Shown here: piece by piece, positions 24,289-33,128 of the stretch
Layout: the number at the start of each line of letters is the position of its first letter
How positions within the stretch are numbered: position 1 is the stretch's first letter
The notes under the pieces: generated by a model
Seen by the model: the letters and a program-made list of their open reading frames with translations, nothing else
Database searches by the model: none
What the model was told of the DNA's origin: nothing
Assembly (NCBI GenBank): GCA_965212195.1
Contig: CBDBUW010000010.1
Coordinates: 992,001 to 1,056,000 of the forward strand
Reading direction: 5' to 3'
Source of the DNA: JAJCYK01 sp965212195
Lineage (GTDB): Bacteria > Bacteroidota > Bacteroidia > Cytophagales > Cyclobacteriaceae
DNA length: 64,000 bases
Program-made: the position numbers and the translations under genes

Positions 24289-24774
24289 ATGAAAAACGAA
24301 ATTACAGAAAAGTTTGGCGGTCAATTGCGAGTGCGAGTGTGCGGAGTTTTGGTGCAGGACCAAAAAGTCTTAATGGTAAAGCATCGTGGTTTAAGTGATA
24401 AAGGCTACTTCTGGTCACCCCCCGGGGGTGGGGCCACTTTTCAAACCTCCCTGGTGGACAGCTTGAAACAAGAGTTCCTGGAAGAAACAGGTTTGTTAGT
24501 AGAAGTACATGAATTGTTGTTTGTAAACGAGTTCCACAGAGATCCCCTGCATGCTTTAGAGATTTTCTTTAGAGTAACCTGTATGGGTGGCACTTTGCGC
24601 ATGGGGCATGATCCTGAATTGGGGCCGCAGGCACAGATCATTGAATCAATTGCATACTGGGGAATAGAAGATTTTAGGGCCGAGAATGGCCCACAACTAC
24701 ATTCAGCATTTCAAAATTTAAGGCATGTTGAGCAGATCTTAAAATTGAGAGGGTATTTCCAAAATTGGAAATAA
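24289..24774 (+). CDS. Nudix hydrolase with a degenerate Nudix box
   Basis: 161 residues with the Nudix fold: VCGVLVQDQKVLMVKH, WSPPGGG, and a box ending QEFLEETGL. Against the consensus GX5EX7REUXEEXGU, the first Glu is Thr and the Arg is Gln, while the metal-binding EFLEE core is kept. Activity may therefore be preserved with altered metal or substrate handling. The substrate cannot be predicted. It is a single gene between the divergent thioesterase gene and a membrane protein gene. Confidence 0.85.
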   Translation: MKNEITEKFGGQLRVRVCGVLVQDQKVLMVKHRGLSDKGYFWSPPGGGATFQTSLVDSLKQEFLEETGLLVEVHELLFVNEFHRDPLHALEIFFRVTCMGGTLRMGHDPELGPQAQIIESIAYWGIEDFRAENGPQLHSAFQNLRHVEQILKLRGYFQNWK

Positions 24775-24851
24775 TTACATAAAATAGCGTGCAAAATGAT
24801 TATGTTTTGCTTGATTAAATAACTATTATTGTTGTCTAAAGTGTACAAAAA

Positions 24852-25427
24852 ATGAACGTTACTAAGATCCTAACAGTAGTTTTCTATCTTATCAGTATTG
24901 GGCTAGCCTACTTCCTGATTAGCGGTATTGCTCACGATATCCAGGAAGAAAAGCGAATCACCCGGGTAGAAGCTGATGTTATTGAAAAACTAATCATGAT
25001 ACGCGATGCGGAGATTAGCTATCAGGCCTCAACCGGCCAATTTACCAGTGACTGGAACAAGTTGATAAGCTTTGTGGACACCGGTAAAATTTACCTTACT
25101 GAAAGAAAAGAAACCATCATCCAATTGGATTACGGCGCTGACAGTATTGTGGTTGACATTGATACTTTAGGATCAGTAGCTGTTAAAGATTCGTTGTTTT
25201 CTTCAGACTTCGATCCTCAAACATTGTCTATAGTACCTGAAAGCGGTGAAAAATTCTCCCTTTGGGCTGATAAGATCAACAAAAGTGGTGTCATGGTAGA
25301 CGTTATTGAGGTGGTGGACCCTAAACCCACCGACCCCTCCCGTTCTGAAGATAGCGAAATGAGAAACCGGAAGCCACTGCGATTCGGAAGCCGAACAGAA
25401 GTAACGACAGCTGGAAATTGGGAATAA
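24852..25427 (+). CDS. Single-pass membrane protein, pilin-like N-terminus, unknown function
   Basis: 191 residues with one N-terminal transmembrane helix (about 6-27), then a charged helix with EEKRITRVEADVIEKLIMIRDAE and the phrase ISYQASTGQFTSDWNKLISF, which resembles the alpha1-to-loop region of pseudopilins (residue counting of a processed sample and a GxFxxxWxxL pattern). The C-terminus is polar. It lacks a prepilin peptidase site at the start of the helix. The stop overlaps the DUF3822 gene by 10 bases. I recognise it as a conserved Bacteroidota hypothetical that precedes DUF3822; the pilin likeness is my inference. Confidence 0.7.
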   Translation: MNVTKILTVVFYLISIGLAYFLISGIAHDIQEEKRITRVEADVIEKLIMIRDAEISYQASTGQFTSDWNKLISFVDTGKIYLTERKETIIQLDYGADSIVVDIDTLGSVAVKDSLFSSDFDPQTLSIVPESGEKFSLWADKINKSGVMVDVIEVVDPKPTDPSRSEDSEMRNRKPLRFGSRTEVTTAGNWE

Positions 25428-26317
25428 CAAGTGCTAAAGCCAGTGTGGCAGATTATCATCTCATAAGGAAGGTTAAGAGCGGTAAATTCAACGTTGACCA
25501 TTTAAGCCAGTACAATCTATGCTTCCTGCTGGGCAAGCAGCACTTTAAGTTTTGCGTAATCGACAGCCGGTCAAATTTGTGTTTACTGCTGGAAGATTAC
25601 CTGCTGGACACCGAACAAGGATTTAAACGGCTTAACGTCCTTAAGAAACTTTTCGAGAACCATCACCTTCTCAATGCCGGGTTTTGGAATACCGTAAAAT
25701 TAGCAGTTTACAACTCCAAAGCGGTTCTGGTACCTTCAACCCTATTTGAAAAAGATGAAGCAGCTCAATATTTGCGGCTCAACTGTCAATTAGATGATTC
25801 CGAAGATCAGGTCTTCTACTACAAACATCACAATGGCAAGATGGTGAACGTATTTGCCGGCGACCGGCAGATCCTAACTTGGTTCAAGGCTAGTTATCCC
25901 AATCTGAATATTCATCTGCTGCATCATACCAGTGCCTTAATAGAAGGTTTCACCCGCCAGTCGGACAAAACCCGCCTTAAATCCATGGCCCTGTTTCTGT
26001 CCAATAACGCAGTAGACGTGCTGGTTCAGGAAAACGGTAAATTGCTTTATTGCAATCAATTTACCTATGAGTCACCCTCGGAATTCATAAATTTTGTAAT
26101 GATCGTACTGGATCAAATGGGCATGGACCCCAATATGGTGAAGGTACAGGTGTGGGGTAACATCAACAATCAGACCGAGCGATTTAAAATATTATACAAA
26201 TATATCCGTAACATATCTTTTGGAACCAGACCTTCCATGCTGAACTTTACCTTTGAGTTCGACGAAGTGGAGGACTACCAGTATTTTGACTTGTTAGGCA
26301 TGTACTATTGCGAATAG
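25418..26317 (+). CDS. DUF3822 family protein
   Basis: A 299-residue soluble protein of the DUF3822 family, found in Bacteroidota, often near coaD or an RsmD-type methyltransferase gene. Visible features are LCFLLGKQHFKFCVID, TLFEKDEAAQYLRLNC and ALFLSNNAVDVLVQENGKLLYCNQF, a pattern of beta hairpins that suggests a duplicated actin-like fold of the FtsA/PilM kind, though ATP-binding motifs are not obvious. The start is TTG, overlapping the upstream membrane protein gene. coaD follows after 6 bases. Function unknown. Confidence 0.78.
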   Translation: MGITSAKASVADYHLIRKVKSGKFNVDHLSQYNLCFLLGKQHFKFCVIDSRSNLCLLLEDYLLDTEQGFKRLNVLKKLFENHHLLNAGFWNTVKLAVYNSKAVLVPSTLFEKDEAAQYLRLNCQLDDSEDQVFYYKHHNGKMVNVFAGDRQILTWFKASYPNLNIHLLHHTSALIEGFTRQSDKTRLKSMALFLSNNAVDVLVQENGKLLYCNQFTYESPSEFINFVMIVLDQMGMDPNMVKVQVWGNINNQTERFKILYKYIRNISFGTRPSMLNFTFEFDEVEDYQYFDLLGMYYCE

Positions 26318-26323
26318 CGTATC

Positions 26324-26779
26324 ATGACAAGGATCGCCATATTTCCGGGATCATTTGACCCCTATACCAAAGGGCATCACGATATCGTGTGCCGGGGTTT
26401 AAATTTGTTTGATAAGATCATAATTGCCATCGGATACAACAGCAAAAAAAAACACTACTTTGATGTAGATCAAATGTTAGGATTGATCGAATCGGCATTT
26501 GAGAGTTCCGATCGGGTGGAAGTAATTCAATACGACGAGCTAACAGCCGCACTTGCAAAAAAGTATCGGGCCAATTATCTTTTGAGGGGCCTACGCAATA
26601 CTACGGATTTCGAGTATGAGAATAGTATTTCACAGGTCAATCGCTACCTAAACCAGGATCTGGAAACTGTTTTTCTGATCACTTCACCACAATATGCTTC
26701 CATCAGCAGTACCATTATTCGGGAAGTACATAAATACGGGGGAGATATCAGCGACTTTTTACCTTATCAGCTTCCTTAA
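26324..26779 (+). CDS. coaD: Phosphopantetheine adenylyltransferase
   Basis: 151 residues, standard length. Nucleotidyltransferase motif GSFDPYTKGHHDIVCRG at the N-terminus, YLLRGLRNTTDFEYE in the middle and the ISSTIIREVHKYGGDIS end. It transfers AMP to 4'-phosphopantetheine, the penultimate step of coenzyme A synthesis. Its last 32 bases overlap the 3' end of the convergent Nudix gene, so both C-termini are encoded by the same DNA. Confidence 0.97.
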   Translation: MTRIAIFPGSFDPYTKGHHDIVCRGLNLFDKIIIAIGYNSKKKHYFDVDQMLGLIESAFESSDRVEVIQYDELTAALAKKYRANYLLRGLRNTTDFEYENSISQVNRYLNQDLETVFLITSPQYASISSTIIREVHKYGGDISDFLPYQLP

Positions 26780-27452
26780 TTTCTCCAGGCATCGCAAAGA
26801 AACGCTCGATGACATACTTTACCGAGGGGTAGGTATTGAACAATGCTGTGGTGAGCTCGTCTCCCTGCTTCCATTCTACTGCATGAATATCTTCCGAAAT
26901 CTGTGGTTTCATAGCACTGTCGTCTTTGCACTCCATGACAAACCAGGTGGTCTGTTTTAGGATTTTTTTTCCATTCATAGAATAGGAATGCCAGGTTGCG
27001 CAAATTCTGTCTTTCAGTTTCACCTTAATGTTGCACTCTTCCTGCACTTCTCGAACCGCCCCTTCAGCCCAGTCCTCATCCTTATCCAACTTTCCTTTAG
27101 GTAAATCCCATTTGTTGAGCCGGTAGATCATTAAGATCTGATCCCCTTTGGTCACCACACCACCACCCGCTTTGATGATTTTAAACCTTTGCTTGACAAA
27201 ATGTTTCACCGATTTACGATCATCAACGGTAAAGGTGATGGATTTAAGTTTTTGCAGGCGTTTGCGGGCCATTAGCTTAAACATGCGGTCCAGCTGATCC
27301 AGTGAGGCGTTATTGATTAGTACATCTCCCACCAGCATGCCCACATAGATATTTTTATTCCCCCCATTAATAATGACGTCGTACTCTAAAAAGTCCTTGG
27401 CCTTGCCCATCTTTTTGACCTGGACAGGAATACTATTCAGAAATAGTTTCAT
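26748..27452 (-). CDS. Nudix hydrolase with N-terminal extension
   Basis: 234 residues. About 85 N-terminal residues of unknown fold (KDFLEYDVIINGGNKNIYVG) precede a Nudix domain with a canonical box: LPKGKLDKDEDWAEGAVREVQEE. The tryptophan and PKGK start resemble the Nudix group that acts on dinucleoside polyphosphates or on oxidised nucleotides, but the substrate is not determinable. It is divergent from pyrE and convergent with coaD, overlapping it by 32 bases. This nudix-pyrE arrangement recurs in Bacteroidota. Confidence 0.9.
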   Translation of the reverse strand: MKLFLNSIPVQVKKMGKAKDFLEYDVIINGGNKNIYVGMLVGDVLINNASLDQLDRMFKLMARKRLQKLKSITFTVDDRKSVKHFVKQRFKIIKAGGGVVTKGDQILMIYRLNKWDLPKGKLDKDEDWAEGAVREVQEECNIKVKLKDRICATWHSYSMNGKKILKQTTWFVMECKDDSAMKPQISEDIHAVEWKQGDELTTALFNTYPSVKYVIERFFAMPGEIKEADKVKSR

Positions 27453-27552
27453 AAAAATCGCCTGCGCATATCACTACAAATGAAGGAAATAAATACCTTA
27501 CCACAAACCATGGGAAAGATTTTTTTCCAAAATATTGTTGTAATTTTAGACT

Positions 27553-28218
27553 ATGACCCACTTACCTTTAAACGCCACCCTCGCTGCTGAAATTGCCGAG
27601 CTACTACTTAATATTCAGGCTGTTAAATTGGATCTTGAAAACCCCTTTACCTGGTCGTCGGGGTGGAGATCCCCAATTTATTGCGACAACCGCCTTACTT
27701 TGGGCTACCCTGACATCAGAGACAGAATTAAAGAGAGCCTGGCGGCCAGGATCCAGGAGGAATTTACCTCTGTGGAGGCCATTGCCGGAGTGGCCACAGC
27801 CGGTATTCCCCATGCCGCTCTAGTGGCCGATCACCTTAATCTGCCGTTTTTATATGTTCGGTCCAAACCAAAGGGTCACGGATTGGAAAACCTAATCGAA
27901 GGCCAACTGGTAAAATCTCAAAAAGTGGTGGTTATTGAAGATCTGATTTCCACAGCAGGGAGCTCTCTTCGAGCCATTGAAGCCTTGCGGGATGCTGGCT
28001 GTGAAGTTTTGGGCCTGGCGGCAATATTCAGTTACGGGTTCCCCTTGGCACAGGATCAGCTGGTTCAAAAGCAGGTGAACTGGTTCAGTCTAAGCGACTA
28101 TAACGCTCTGATCGATTTTGCGGCTCAAAGAGGAATCGTTGAACCTGTTCAGGTCGAGACATTGCAGGCCTGGAGAAGAGAACCTCAAAATTGGAAACAA
28201 GCCAGCGCTACTCCATAA
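27553..28218 (+). CDS. pyrE: Orotate phosphoribosyltransferase
   Basis: 221 residues of the type I PRTase fold. The PRPP-binding motif is VVVIEDLISTAGSSLRAIEAL and the flexible loop is YVRSKPKGHG. It begins with FTWSSGWRSPIYCDNR, typical of OPRTase, and makes OMP from orotate in pyrimidine synthesis. The last 11 bases overlap the convergent TIGR02757 gene. Confidence 0.97.
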   Translation: MTHLPLNATLAAEIAELLLNIQAVKLDLENPFTWSSGWRSPIYCDNRLTLGYPDIRDRIKESLAARIQEEFTSVEAIAGVATAGIPHAALVADHLNLPFLYVRSKPKGHGLENLIEGQLVKSQKVVVIEDLISTAGSSLRAIEALRDAGCEVLGLAAIFSYGFPLAQDQLVQKQVNWFSLSDYNALIDFAAQRGIVEPVQVETLQAWRREPQNWKQASATP

Positions 28219-28969
28219 CCCCTAGTCCAAAGAGCGCGAAATCGTACTTTACGGGATCTTGAGGATCCAGTTTCTTTAGGTTGTTGGTTAATTCCACGGC
28301 AGTAGCCCAATCGGTTTGGCTACGGGAGATCAAACCAAGAGTCCGGGCCACTCGATCAACGTGTAGGTCACAGGGGCAGATCAGATCGGCGACATTGATC
28401 TTGCGCCATAATCCAAAGTCCACTCCCCTATCATCTTTGCGAACCATCCAACGCAAGAACATATTCAATCTCTTACAGGCCGATCTCCTCTCCGGAGTGG
28501 CTACGTGCTTTCTGGTTCTCTGCGGGGCGTAGTCGGCTTCGAAAAACAACCCATGGAAATTAGTTAGGGATGCCTTCATATCTCCGGGCACGGTGCTGAA
28601 GGCCTCCTCCAGCGAATCATGATCTTGGTAGAAGCGGGCGAAAAAATCCAGAAAATACAATGTATCGGTGCCGTTAAAGGTGCGATGCTTAAAATCCTCA
28701 AAAGGTTTCAGATCCTGCTTTTGATATCCCCTAACAAACTCATAAGGGGCATCATCCATCATGTTCATCAGTTGACGGCTTTTTTTTATTATAGTGGGTC
28801 GTTGACCCCAAGCTAACATGGCAGTCCAGAAACCGGCAATTTCTATATCCTGCTGGCATGAGAATTGGTGAGGAACGCAAATAGGATCTTCGGCTATAAA
28901 CTCCGGGTTATTGTATTGGAGGTATTTTTGGTCCAGATAGCGTTTGAGAGAGGACCATTTCCTGCCCAT
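28208..28969 (-). CDS. TIGR02757 family protein (DUF2400)
   Basis: 253 residues. Matches TIGR02757 through KYLQYNNPEFIAEDPICVPHQF, AGFWTAMLAWGQRPTIIKKS, KRLNMFLRWMVRKDDRGVDFG and LICPCDLHVDRVARTLGLI. The fold is related to helix-hairpin-helix DNA glycosylases; the pattern CDLHVDRVAR holds a conserved Asp-His-Asp cluster. Function is not established. It starts in a TAATG overlap with the LysM gene upstream and ends inside pyrE. Confidence 0.87.
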   Translation of the reverse strand: MGRKWSSLKRYLDQKYLQYNNPEFIAEDPICVPHQFSCQQDIEIAGFWTAMLAWGQRPTIIKKSRQLMNMMDDAPYEFVRGYQKQDLKPFEDFKHRTFNGTDTLYFLDFFARFYQDHDSLEEAFSTVPGDMKASLTNFHGLFFEADYAPQRTRKHVATPERRSACKRLNMFLRWMVRKDDRGVDFGLWRKINVADLICPCDLHVDRVARTLGLISRSQTDWATAVELTNNLKKLDPQDPVKYDFALFGLGVME

Positions 28970-29940
28970 TATCGGTTCGGGATATAAGATAGTTCAACTC
29001 TAAACCGGTTATCCAAAGCACCTAATCCTTGCTGGGCAGATTTCGAAAGTCTTACCAGGACATTGTTATTGTTACCGGTGTCCGGTAGTTTACCTACTAC
29101 CCTAACAAAAACCGACAAATTGGTCATCTCATTGCGTACTTGCATTATGGTGCCAATAGGAGCCGATCGGTGCAAAGCCAGGTATTTTTTGGTATCATCT
29201 TCTTCAAATACCGTAGCAATTCCCTTTTCCTTTATGGCTTTAACCGGTGCGCTTGAAGGGGGTGGTATTTCTTCGGTCATAACCTGGGCTGCGGTATCTG
29301 AAACCGCATGCTCCTCTACCTCCGGCCGCTCTGCAACTACCGGCGGGCTCTGTGATGCTGGTGGCGAGTCAATCCATAGAGTATCTCCAATAGACAGGTC
29401 CGTACCTTCCAACTGGTTCCACTCTTTCATTTGATCTATGGTATGCCCATACTTTTGAGCAATACCATAAAGGGTTTCGGAAGCAGCGACTACATGGTGA
29501 TGACCCTTTGCCTTTGGTGGAGATGGTGATTTTACGGAAGGTTGGCCCAGGGCTAACACCTGATTTATATCCAGATTATTATCAGAAAGGTTATTCCAGG
29601 CTCTTATCTGCTCAACCTCCACCCCGTATTTCTGGGCGATGGTATATAAAGTTTCACCTTGTTGCACTTGATGACTTAAGGATCTTCCCCAGGGAATCTT
29701 CAAAATTGAACCCAATGACAAACCGCTCCCTTCAATTTCATTTTGTTGCTTAATCACTTCCACTGAAGTAAAATACCGTTTGGAAAGGCCATATAGTGTT
29801 TCCTGGGCTTCCACCTGATGAAGCACAAACACCTTACCCTCCTTAAACTCCAAACCAACGGAATCAAAGGTTGTTCCCCATACCGCTTCCACATTCAGTA
29901 GCAGCAGCCCCGTTAGCAGCGCCAGATACTTAAAACTCAT
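28969..29940 (-). CDS. LysM repeat protein with double-psi beta-barrel domain
   Basis: 323 residues exported by a signal peptide (MSFKYLALLTGLLLLN). Three LysM domains follow, each with an ETLYGLSKRY-type start: about 40-85, 93-140 and 150-195. A proline-rich linker leads to a C-terminal RlpA/DPBB-like domain (KGIATVFEEDDTKKYLALHR to RVELSYIP), which in RlpA binds or cuts denuded peptidoglycan. The catalytic residues of RlpA are not clearly conserved, so it may be a binding protein. An ATG 39 bases upstream gives a poorer signal peptide. It is divergent from nfeD and coupled to TIGR02757. Confidence 0.85.
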   Translation of the reverse strand: MSFKYLALLTGLLLLNVEAVWGTTFDSVGLEFKEGKVFVLHQVEAQETLYGLSKRYFTSVEVIKQQNEIEGSGLSLGSILKIPWGRSLSHQVQQGETLYTIAQKYGVEVEQIRAWNNLSDNNLDINQVLALGQPSVKSPSPPKAKGHHHVVAASETLYGIAQKYGHTIDQMKEWNQLEGTDLSIGDTLWIDSPPASQSPPVVAERPEVEEHAVSDTAAQVMTEEIPPPSSAPVKAIKEKGIATVFEEDDTKKYLALHRSAPIGTIMQVRNEMTNLSVFVRVVGKLPDTGNNNNVLVRLSKSAQQGLGALDNRFRVELSYIPNR

Positions 29941-30029
29941 TCCCAAAGATGTTCCCTTTTCCACAAAAATAACAGCCATTGATCTAAAAAGAAACTACCT
30001 GTGGAACGGCTCAAATTTGGTTTTATTTT

Positions 30030-31424
30030 ATGTTTATAGGCGGTTTATGGTTATTTTTGAACAATGTCAAAACTACATTTGTGAGGGTAAGCGCTTTATT
30101 TTTTCTTTTACTTTTCCTGCCTATGGTAGAGCCGGATTCCCTTCAAGCACAATCCGGTAGTGATACAATCATGGTAATGGAGATCCGGGATGTGATCGAT
30201 CCCCGCATGAACCGGTATGTGGACCTTGCTTTAAAAGAAGCACGAGAGATAGACGCTAAGTTGGTGATCATAGAGATGGACACCCCCGGTGGTGCCCTTA
30301 ATGACGCGGACGATATCAGTACCGCCCTACTGGAATACGAAAAACCCATATATGTATTCATAAATAAAGATGCTGCCTCCGCAGGAGCTTTGATTTCCAT
30401 AGCCTGCGACAGCATCTATATGTCATCCGGGGCTCGAATAGGTGCTGCTACGGTGGTAACAGCCGATGGTACCGCTGCTCCCGATAAATATCAATCCTAC
30501 ATGAGGTCAATTATGCGGTCTACTGCTGAAGCTAATGGCAGGGATCCTAAAATTGCTGAGGCCATGGTAGATGAGAGTCTGGTGGTTCCCGGTGTCTCAG
30601 AAGAGGGTGAGGTGGTCACCTTTTCAACCAGTGAAGCTATTACTCATGGATTTTGTGAAGCCCAGGTGGACGGCATAGAGGATATTTTGGCTCGTCAGGA
30701 TATTGAGAATTACCAGATCATTTCCTACCAAAAAAGTGCCACAGAAAAAATAATTGCCTTTTTCCTCAATCCTTTTATCAGTGGATTACTGATTCTCATC
30801 ATCGTAGGCGGCATCTACTTTGAGCTGCAAACTCCGGGTGTGGGATTTCCTATTCTTGCCGCTTTGGTCGCCGGTATATTATACTTGGTTCCCTACTACC
30901 TAAATGGTTTAGCGGAAAACTGGGAAATTATCATGTTTATGGTAGGGGTTGGGTTAATCGCTTTGGAAGTATTTGTGATACCGGGATTCGGTATAGCCGG
31001 CATTGCCGGACTACTTCTAACTATTGGGGGACTTTCACTGGTTATGATCAATAACGACTGGTTGGACTTTTCGTTAGTACCACTTTCCAATATTGCTATC
31101 GCTTTTACCACCACAATTGTAGGTCTAATAGGCAGTCTTATCGTCATGTTTTTTGGAGGTGTACAACTAACCAATAGCCGGATATTCAGAAGAGTGGCCC
31201 TGCAGGATGTTCAGACCCGGGAGGAAGGTTATACCTCTAATTTTCAAACCAGTTCCTATATGGGCCAGCAGGGAGCTGCTTATACAGTGCTCCGCCCAAG
31301 TGGAAAAATTCTTATTGGGGAGGAGGTGTTGGATGCCTATACCCGTGGAGAGTTCATTGCCGAGGGTGAAGCTGTGGTGGTGATCGGCGAAGAAGGCACC
31401 TCTCTTAAAGTTAAAAAGGCCTGA
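30030..31424 (+). CDS. NfeD family membrane-bound serine protease
   Basis: 464 residues: signal sequence, a periplasmic ClpP/SppA-like protease domain (about 45-235) with MDTPGGALNDADDISTAL and the nucleophile region INKDAASAGALISIACD, four transmembrane helices (about 245-370) and a C-terminal NfeD OB-fold domain (ASGKILIGEEVLDAYTRGEFI-like segment). Long NfeD proteins work with SPFH/flotillin proteins in membrane quality control; no such gene adjoins here. A TTG at 30057 gives a more normal signal peptide and is a credible alternative start. kdsB follows after 5 bases. Confidence 0.92.
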   Translation: MFIGGLWLFLNNVKTTFVRVSALFFLLLFLPMVEPDSLQAQSGSDTIMVMEIRDVIDPRMNRYVDLALKEAREIDAKLVIIEMDTPGGALNDADDISTALLEYEKPIYVFINKDAASAGALISIACDSIYMSSGARIGAATVVTADGTAAPDKYQSYMRSIMRSTAEANGRDPKIAEAMVDESLVVPGVSEEGEVVTFSTSEAITHGFCEAQVDGIEDILARQDIENYQIISYQKSATEKIIAFFLNPFISGLLILIIVGGIYFELQTPGVGFPILAALVAGILYLVPYYLNGLAENWEIIMFMVGVGLIALEVFVIPGFGIAGIAGLLLTIGGLSLVMINNDWLDFSLVPLSNIAIAFTTTIVGLIGSLIVMFFGGVQLTNSRIFRRVALQDVQTREEGYTSNFQTSSYMGQQGAAYTVLRPSGKILIGEEVLDAYTRGEFIAEGEAVVVIGEEGTSLKVKKA

Positions 31425-31429
31425 TCCTA

Positions 31430-32167
31430 ATGAAAATTCTCGGCATCATTCCTGCTCGTTATGCCTCTAACAGATTTCCAGGAAAAGCGCTGGTAGATGT
31501 TGCCGGCAAAAGCATGGTGCAGCGTGTCTATCTCCAGGCCAGTAACGCCCAAACCCTAAGCAAAGTAATCGTGGCCACTGACCATGAGGACATTTATCAA
31601 CATGTGAAAGACTTCGGAGGATCCGTATGCATGACCGATTCCCGTCATCCCAGTGGCACAGATCGTTGTTACGAGGCGCTTACTCAGCAATCCCAAGAAT
31701 ATGATTTTGTGGTAAATATCCAGGGTGATGAGCCCTTTATTAAACCGCAACAGATTGAAGACTTAACTTCACACTTAAATCCGGACATCGAGCTGGCCAC
31801 CTTGGTTAAGGCAATCGAGGACCCTCAACAATTGTCCAATCCTAATCTGGTGAAAGTAGTGGTGAATGCATCAGGTCAGGCAGCCTATTTCAGCCGCACC
31901 CCTATTCCCTTTACCCGAAATGAACCGATGGATCGATGGCTGGATCACCAAAAATACTTCGGTCATATTGGCATCTACGCCTATCGTCGGGACATACTGC
32001 AAGAAGTTACCTCCTTGAAGATATCACCCTGGGAACTGTCGGAAGGGTTGGAGCAGCTTCGATGGCTGTATCATGGTTATACCATATCAGTATTCCAGAC
32101 CACTTACGAAAGTATGGGCATCGATACTCCAGAAGACTTGGTGCAAGCTTTACGATCTCAAACCTAA
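31430..32167 (+). CDS. kdsB: 3-deoxy-manno-octulosonate cytidylyltransferase
   Basis: 245 residues. N-terminal nucleotide-binding motif IPARYASNRFPGKAL, then VVNIQGDEPFI and the C-terminal LEQLRWLYHGYTISVF. The enzyme activates Kdo with CTP for transfer to lipid A, so it connects functionally with the lpx genes at 10-14 kb. It is convergent with metF and shares CTAA: its TAA and the metF TAG overlap. Confidence 0.97.
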   Translation: MKILGIIPARYASNRFPGKALVDVAGKSMVQRVYLQASNAQTLSKVIVATDHEDIYQHVKDFGGSVCMTDSRHPSGTDRCYEALTQQSQEYDFVVNIQGDEPFIKPQQIEDLTSHLNPDIELATLVKAIEDPQQLSNPNLVKVVVNASGQAAYFSRTPIPFTRNEPMDRWLDHQKYFGHIGIYAYRRDILQEVTSLKISPWELSEGLEQLRWLYHGYTISVFQTTYESMGIDTPEDLVQALRSQT

Positions 32168-33117
32168 AACAGCATTTCGGCAATTTTTCTAACAGGCTCC
32201 GCTTTACCCATAGAATAAAAATGTAAACAGGGCACACCGTATTCCATTAATTCTTTGGATTGTTTAACCGCCCATTCTACTCCAACCTCAACTACCTGAG
32301 CGTTGTTCTGGCATTTCTCGATTTCGTCACTTAACTCCTCCGGAATGTCGATGTGAAATATACGTGGCAATATAGTATTCTGTCTTATAGTTGTGATGGG
32401 CTTCAATCCCGGTATTATGGGGATTTCAATACCTTCGGCCCGGCATTTTTCCACAAATTCAAAATAACGCTGGTTATCGTAGAACATCTGGGTTACGATA
32501 TAATCCGCACCCATGTCTGCTTTCTTTTTTAAATAACTCAGATCAAACTTAAGATTAGGCGCCTCAAAGTGTTTTTCAGGATATCCTGCTACACCGATAC
32601 AGAAATCCGTATGGTTGGCATTTAGCAGGTCTTCATCAAGGTAAAGGCCCTGGTTCATATTCACCACCTGGTCCAGCAACTCAATAGCATAATTATGTCC
32701 ACCTTTTTCCGGTATAAATGCCCCTTCGGTTTTGATGGCATCACCCCGAATTACCAAAACATTGTCAATGTCCAGAAAATTAAGGTCAATCAAGGCATTT
32801 TCCGTTTCCTCTTTGGTAAATCCCCCACAAATGATATGGGGTACGGGGTCCACATTATACTTATTCTTGATGGCCGAACATATACCTACAGTTCCCGGTC
32901 TCTTTTTGATAGAACGTTTCTCTAACAATCCATTACCGCGGTCTTTGTATACATATTCTTCCCGATGATAGGTGACATCTACAAATGGTGGATTAAACTC
33001 CATCAACGGGTCCAAATGATCAAAGAGGTTTTGAATACCTTGTCCTTTTAGAGGCGGTAGTATTTCGATACTAAATAAAGTACTCTTAGCATTTTTCAAA
33101 TGTTCAGTAATCTTCAT
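32164..33117 (-). CDS. metF: Methylenetetrahydrofolate reductase
   Basis: 317 residues of the MTHFR TIM barrel with FAD. Family stretches: SIEILPPLKGQGIQNLF, FVDVTYHREEY, VPHIICGGFTKEE, RGDAIKTEG and the C-terminal GADYIVTQMFYDNQRYFEF. It reduces methylene-THF to methyl-THF, the methyl donor used by the methionine synthase encoded just upstream in the same operon. The gene begins 11 bases after metH's C-terminal part, under the SAM-I riboswitch. Confidence 0.97.
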   Translation of the reverse strand: MKITEHLKNAKSTLFSIEILPPLKGQGIQNLFDHLDPLMEFNPPFVDVTYHREEYVYKDRGNGLLEKRSIKKRPGTVGICSAIKNKYNVDPVPHIICGGFTKEETENALIDLNFLDIDNVLVIRGDAIKTEGAFIPEKGGHNYAIELLDQVVNMNQGLYLDEDLLNANHTDFCIGVAGYPEKHFEAPNLKFDLSYLKKKADMGADYIVTQMFYDNQRYFEFVEKCRAEGIEIPIIPGLKPITTIRQNTILPRIFHIDIPEELSDEIEKCQNNAQVVEVGVEWAVKQSKELMEYGVPCLHFYSMGKAEPVRKIAEMLF

Positions 33118-33128
33118 ATTTATGAACC

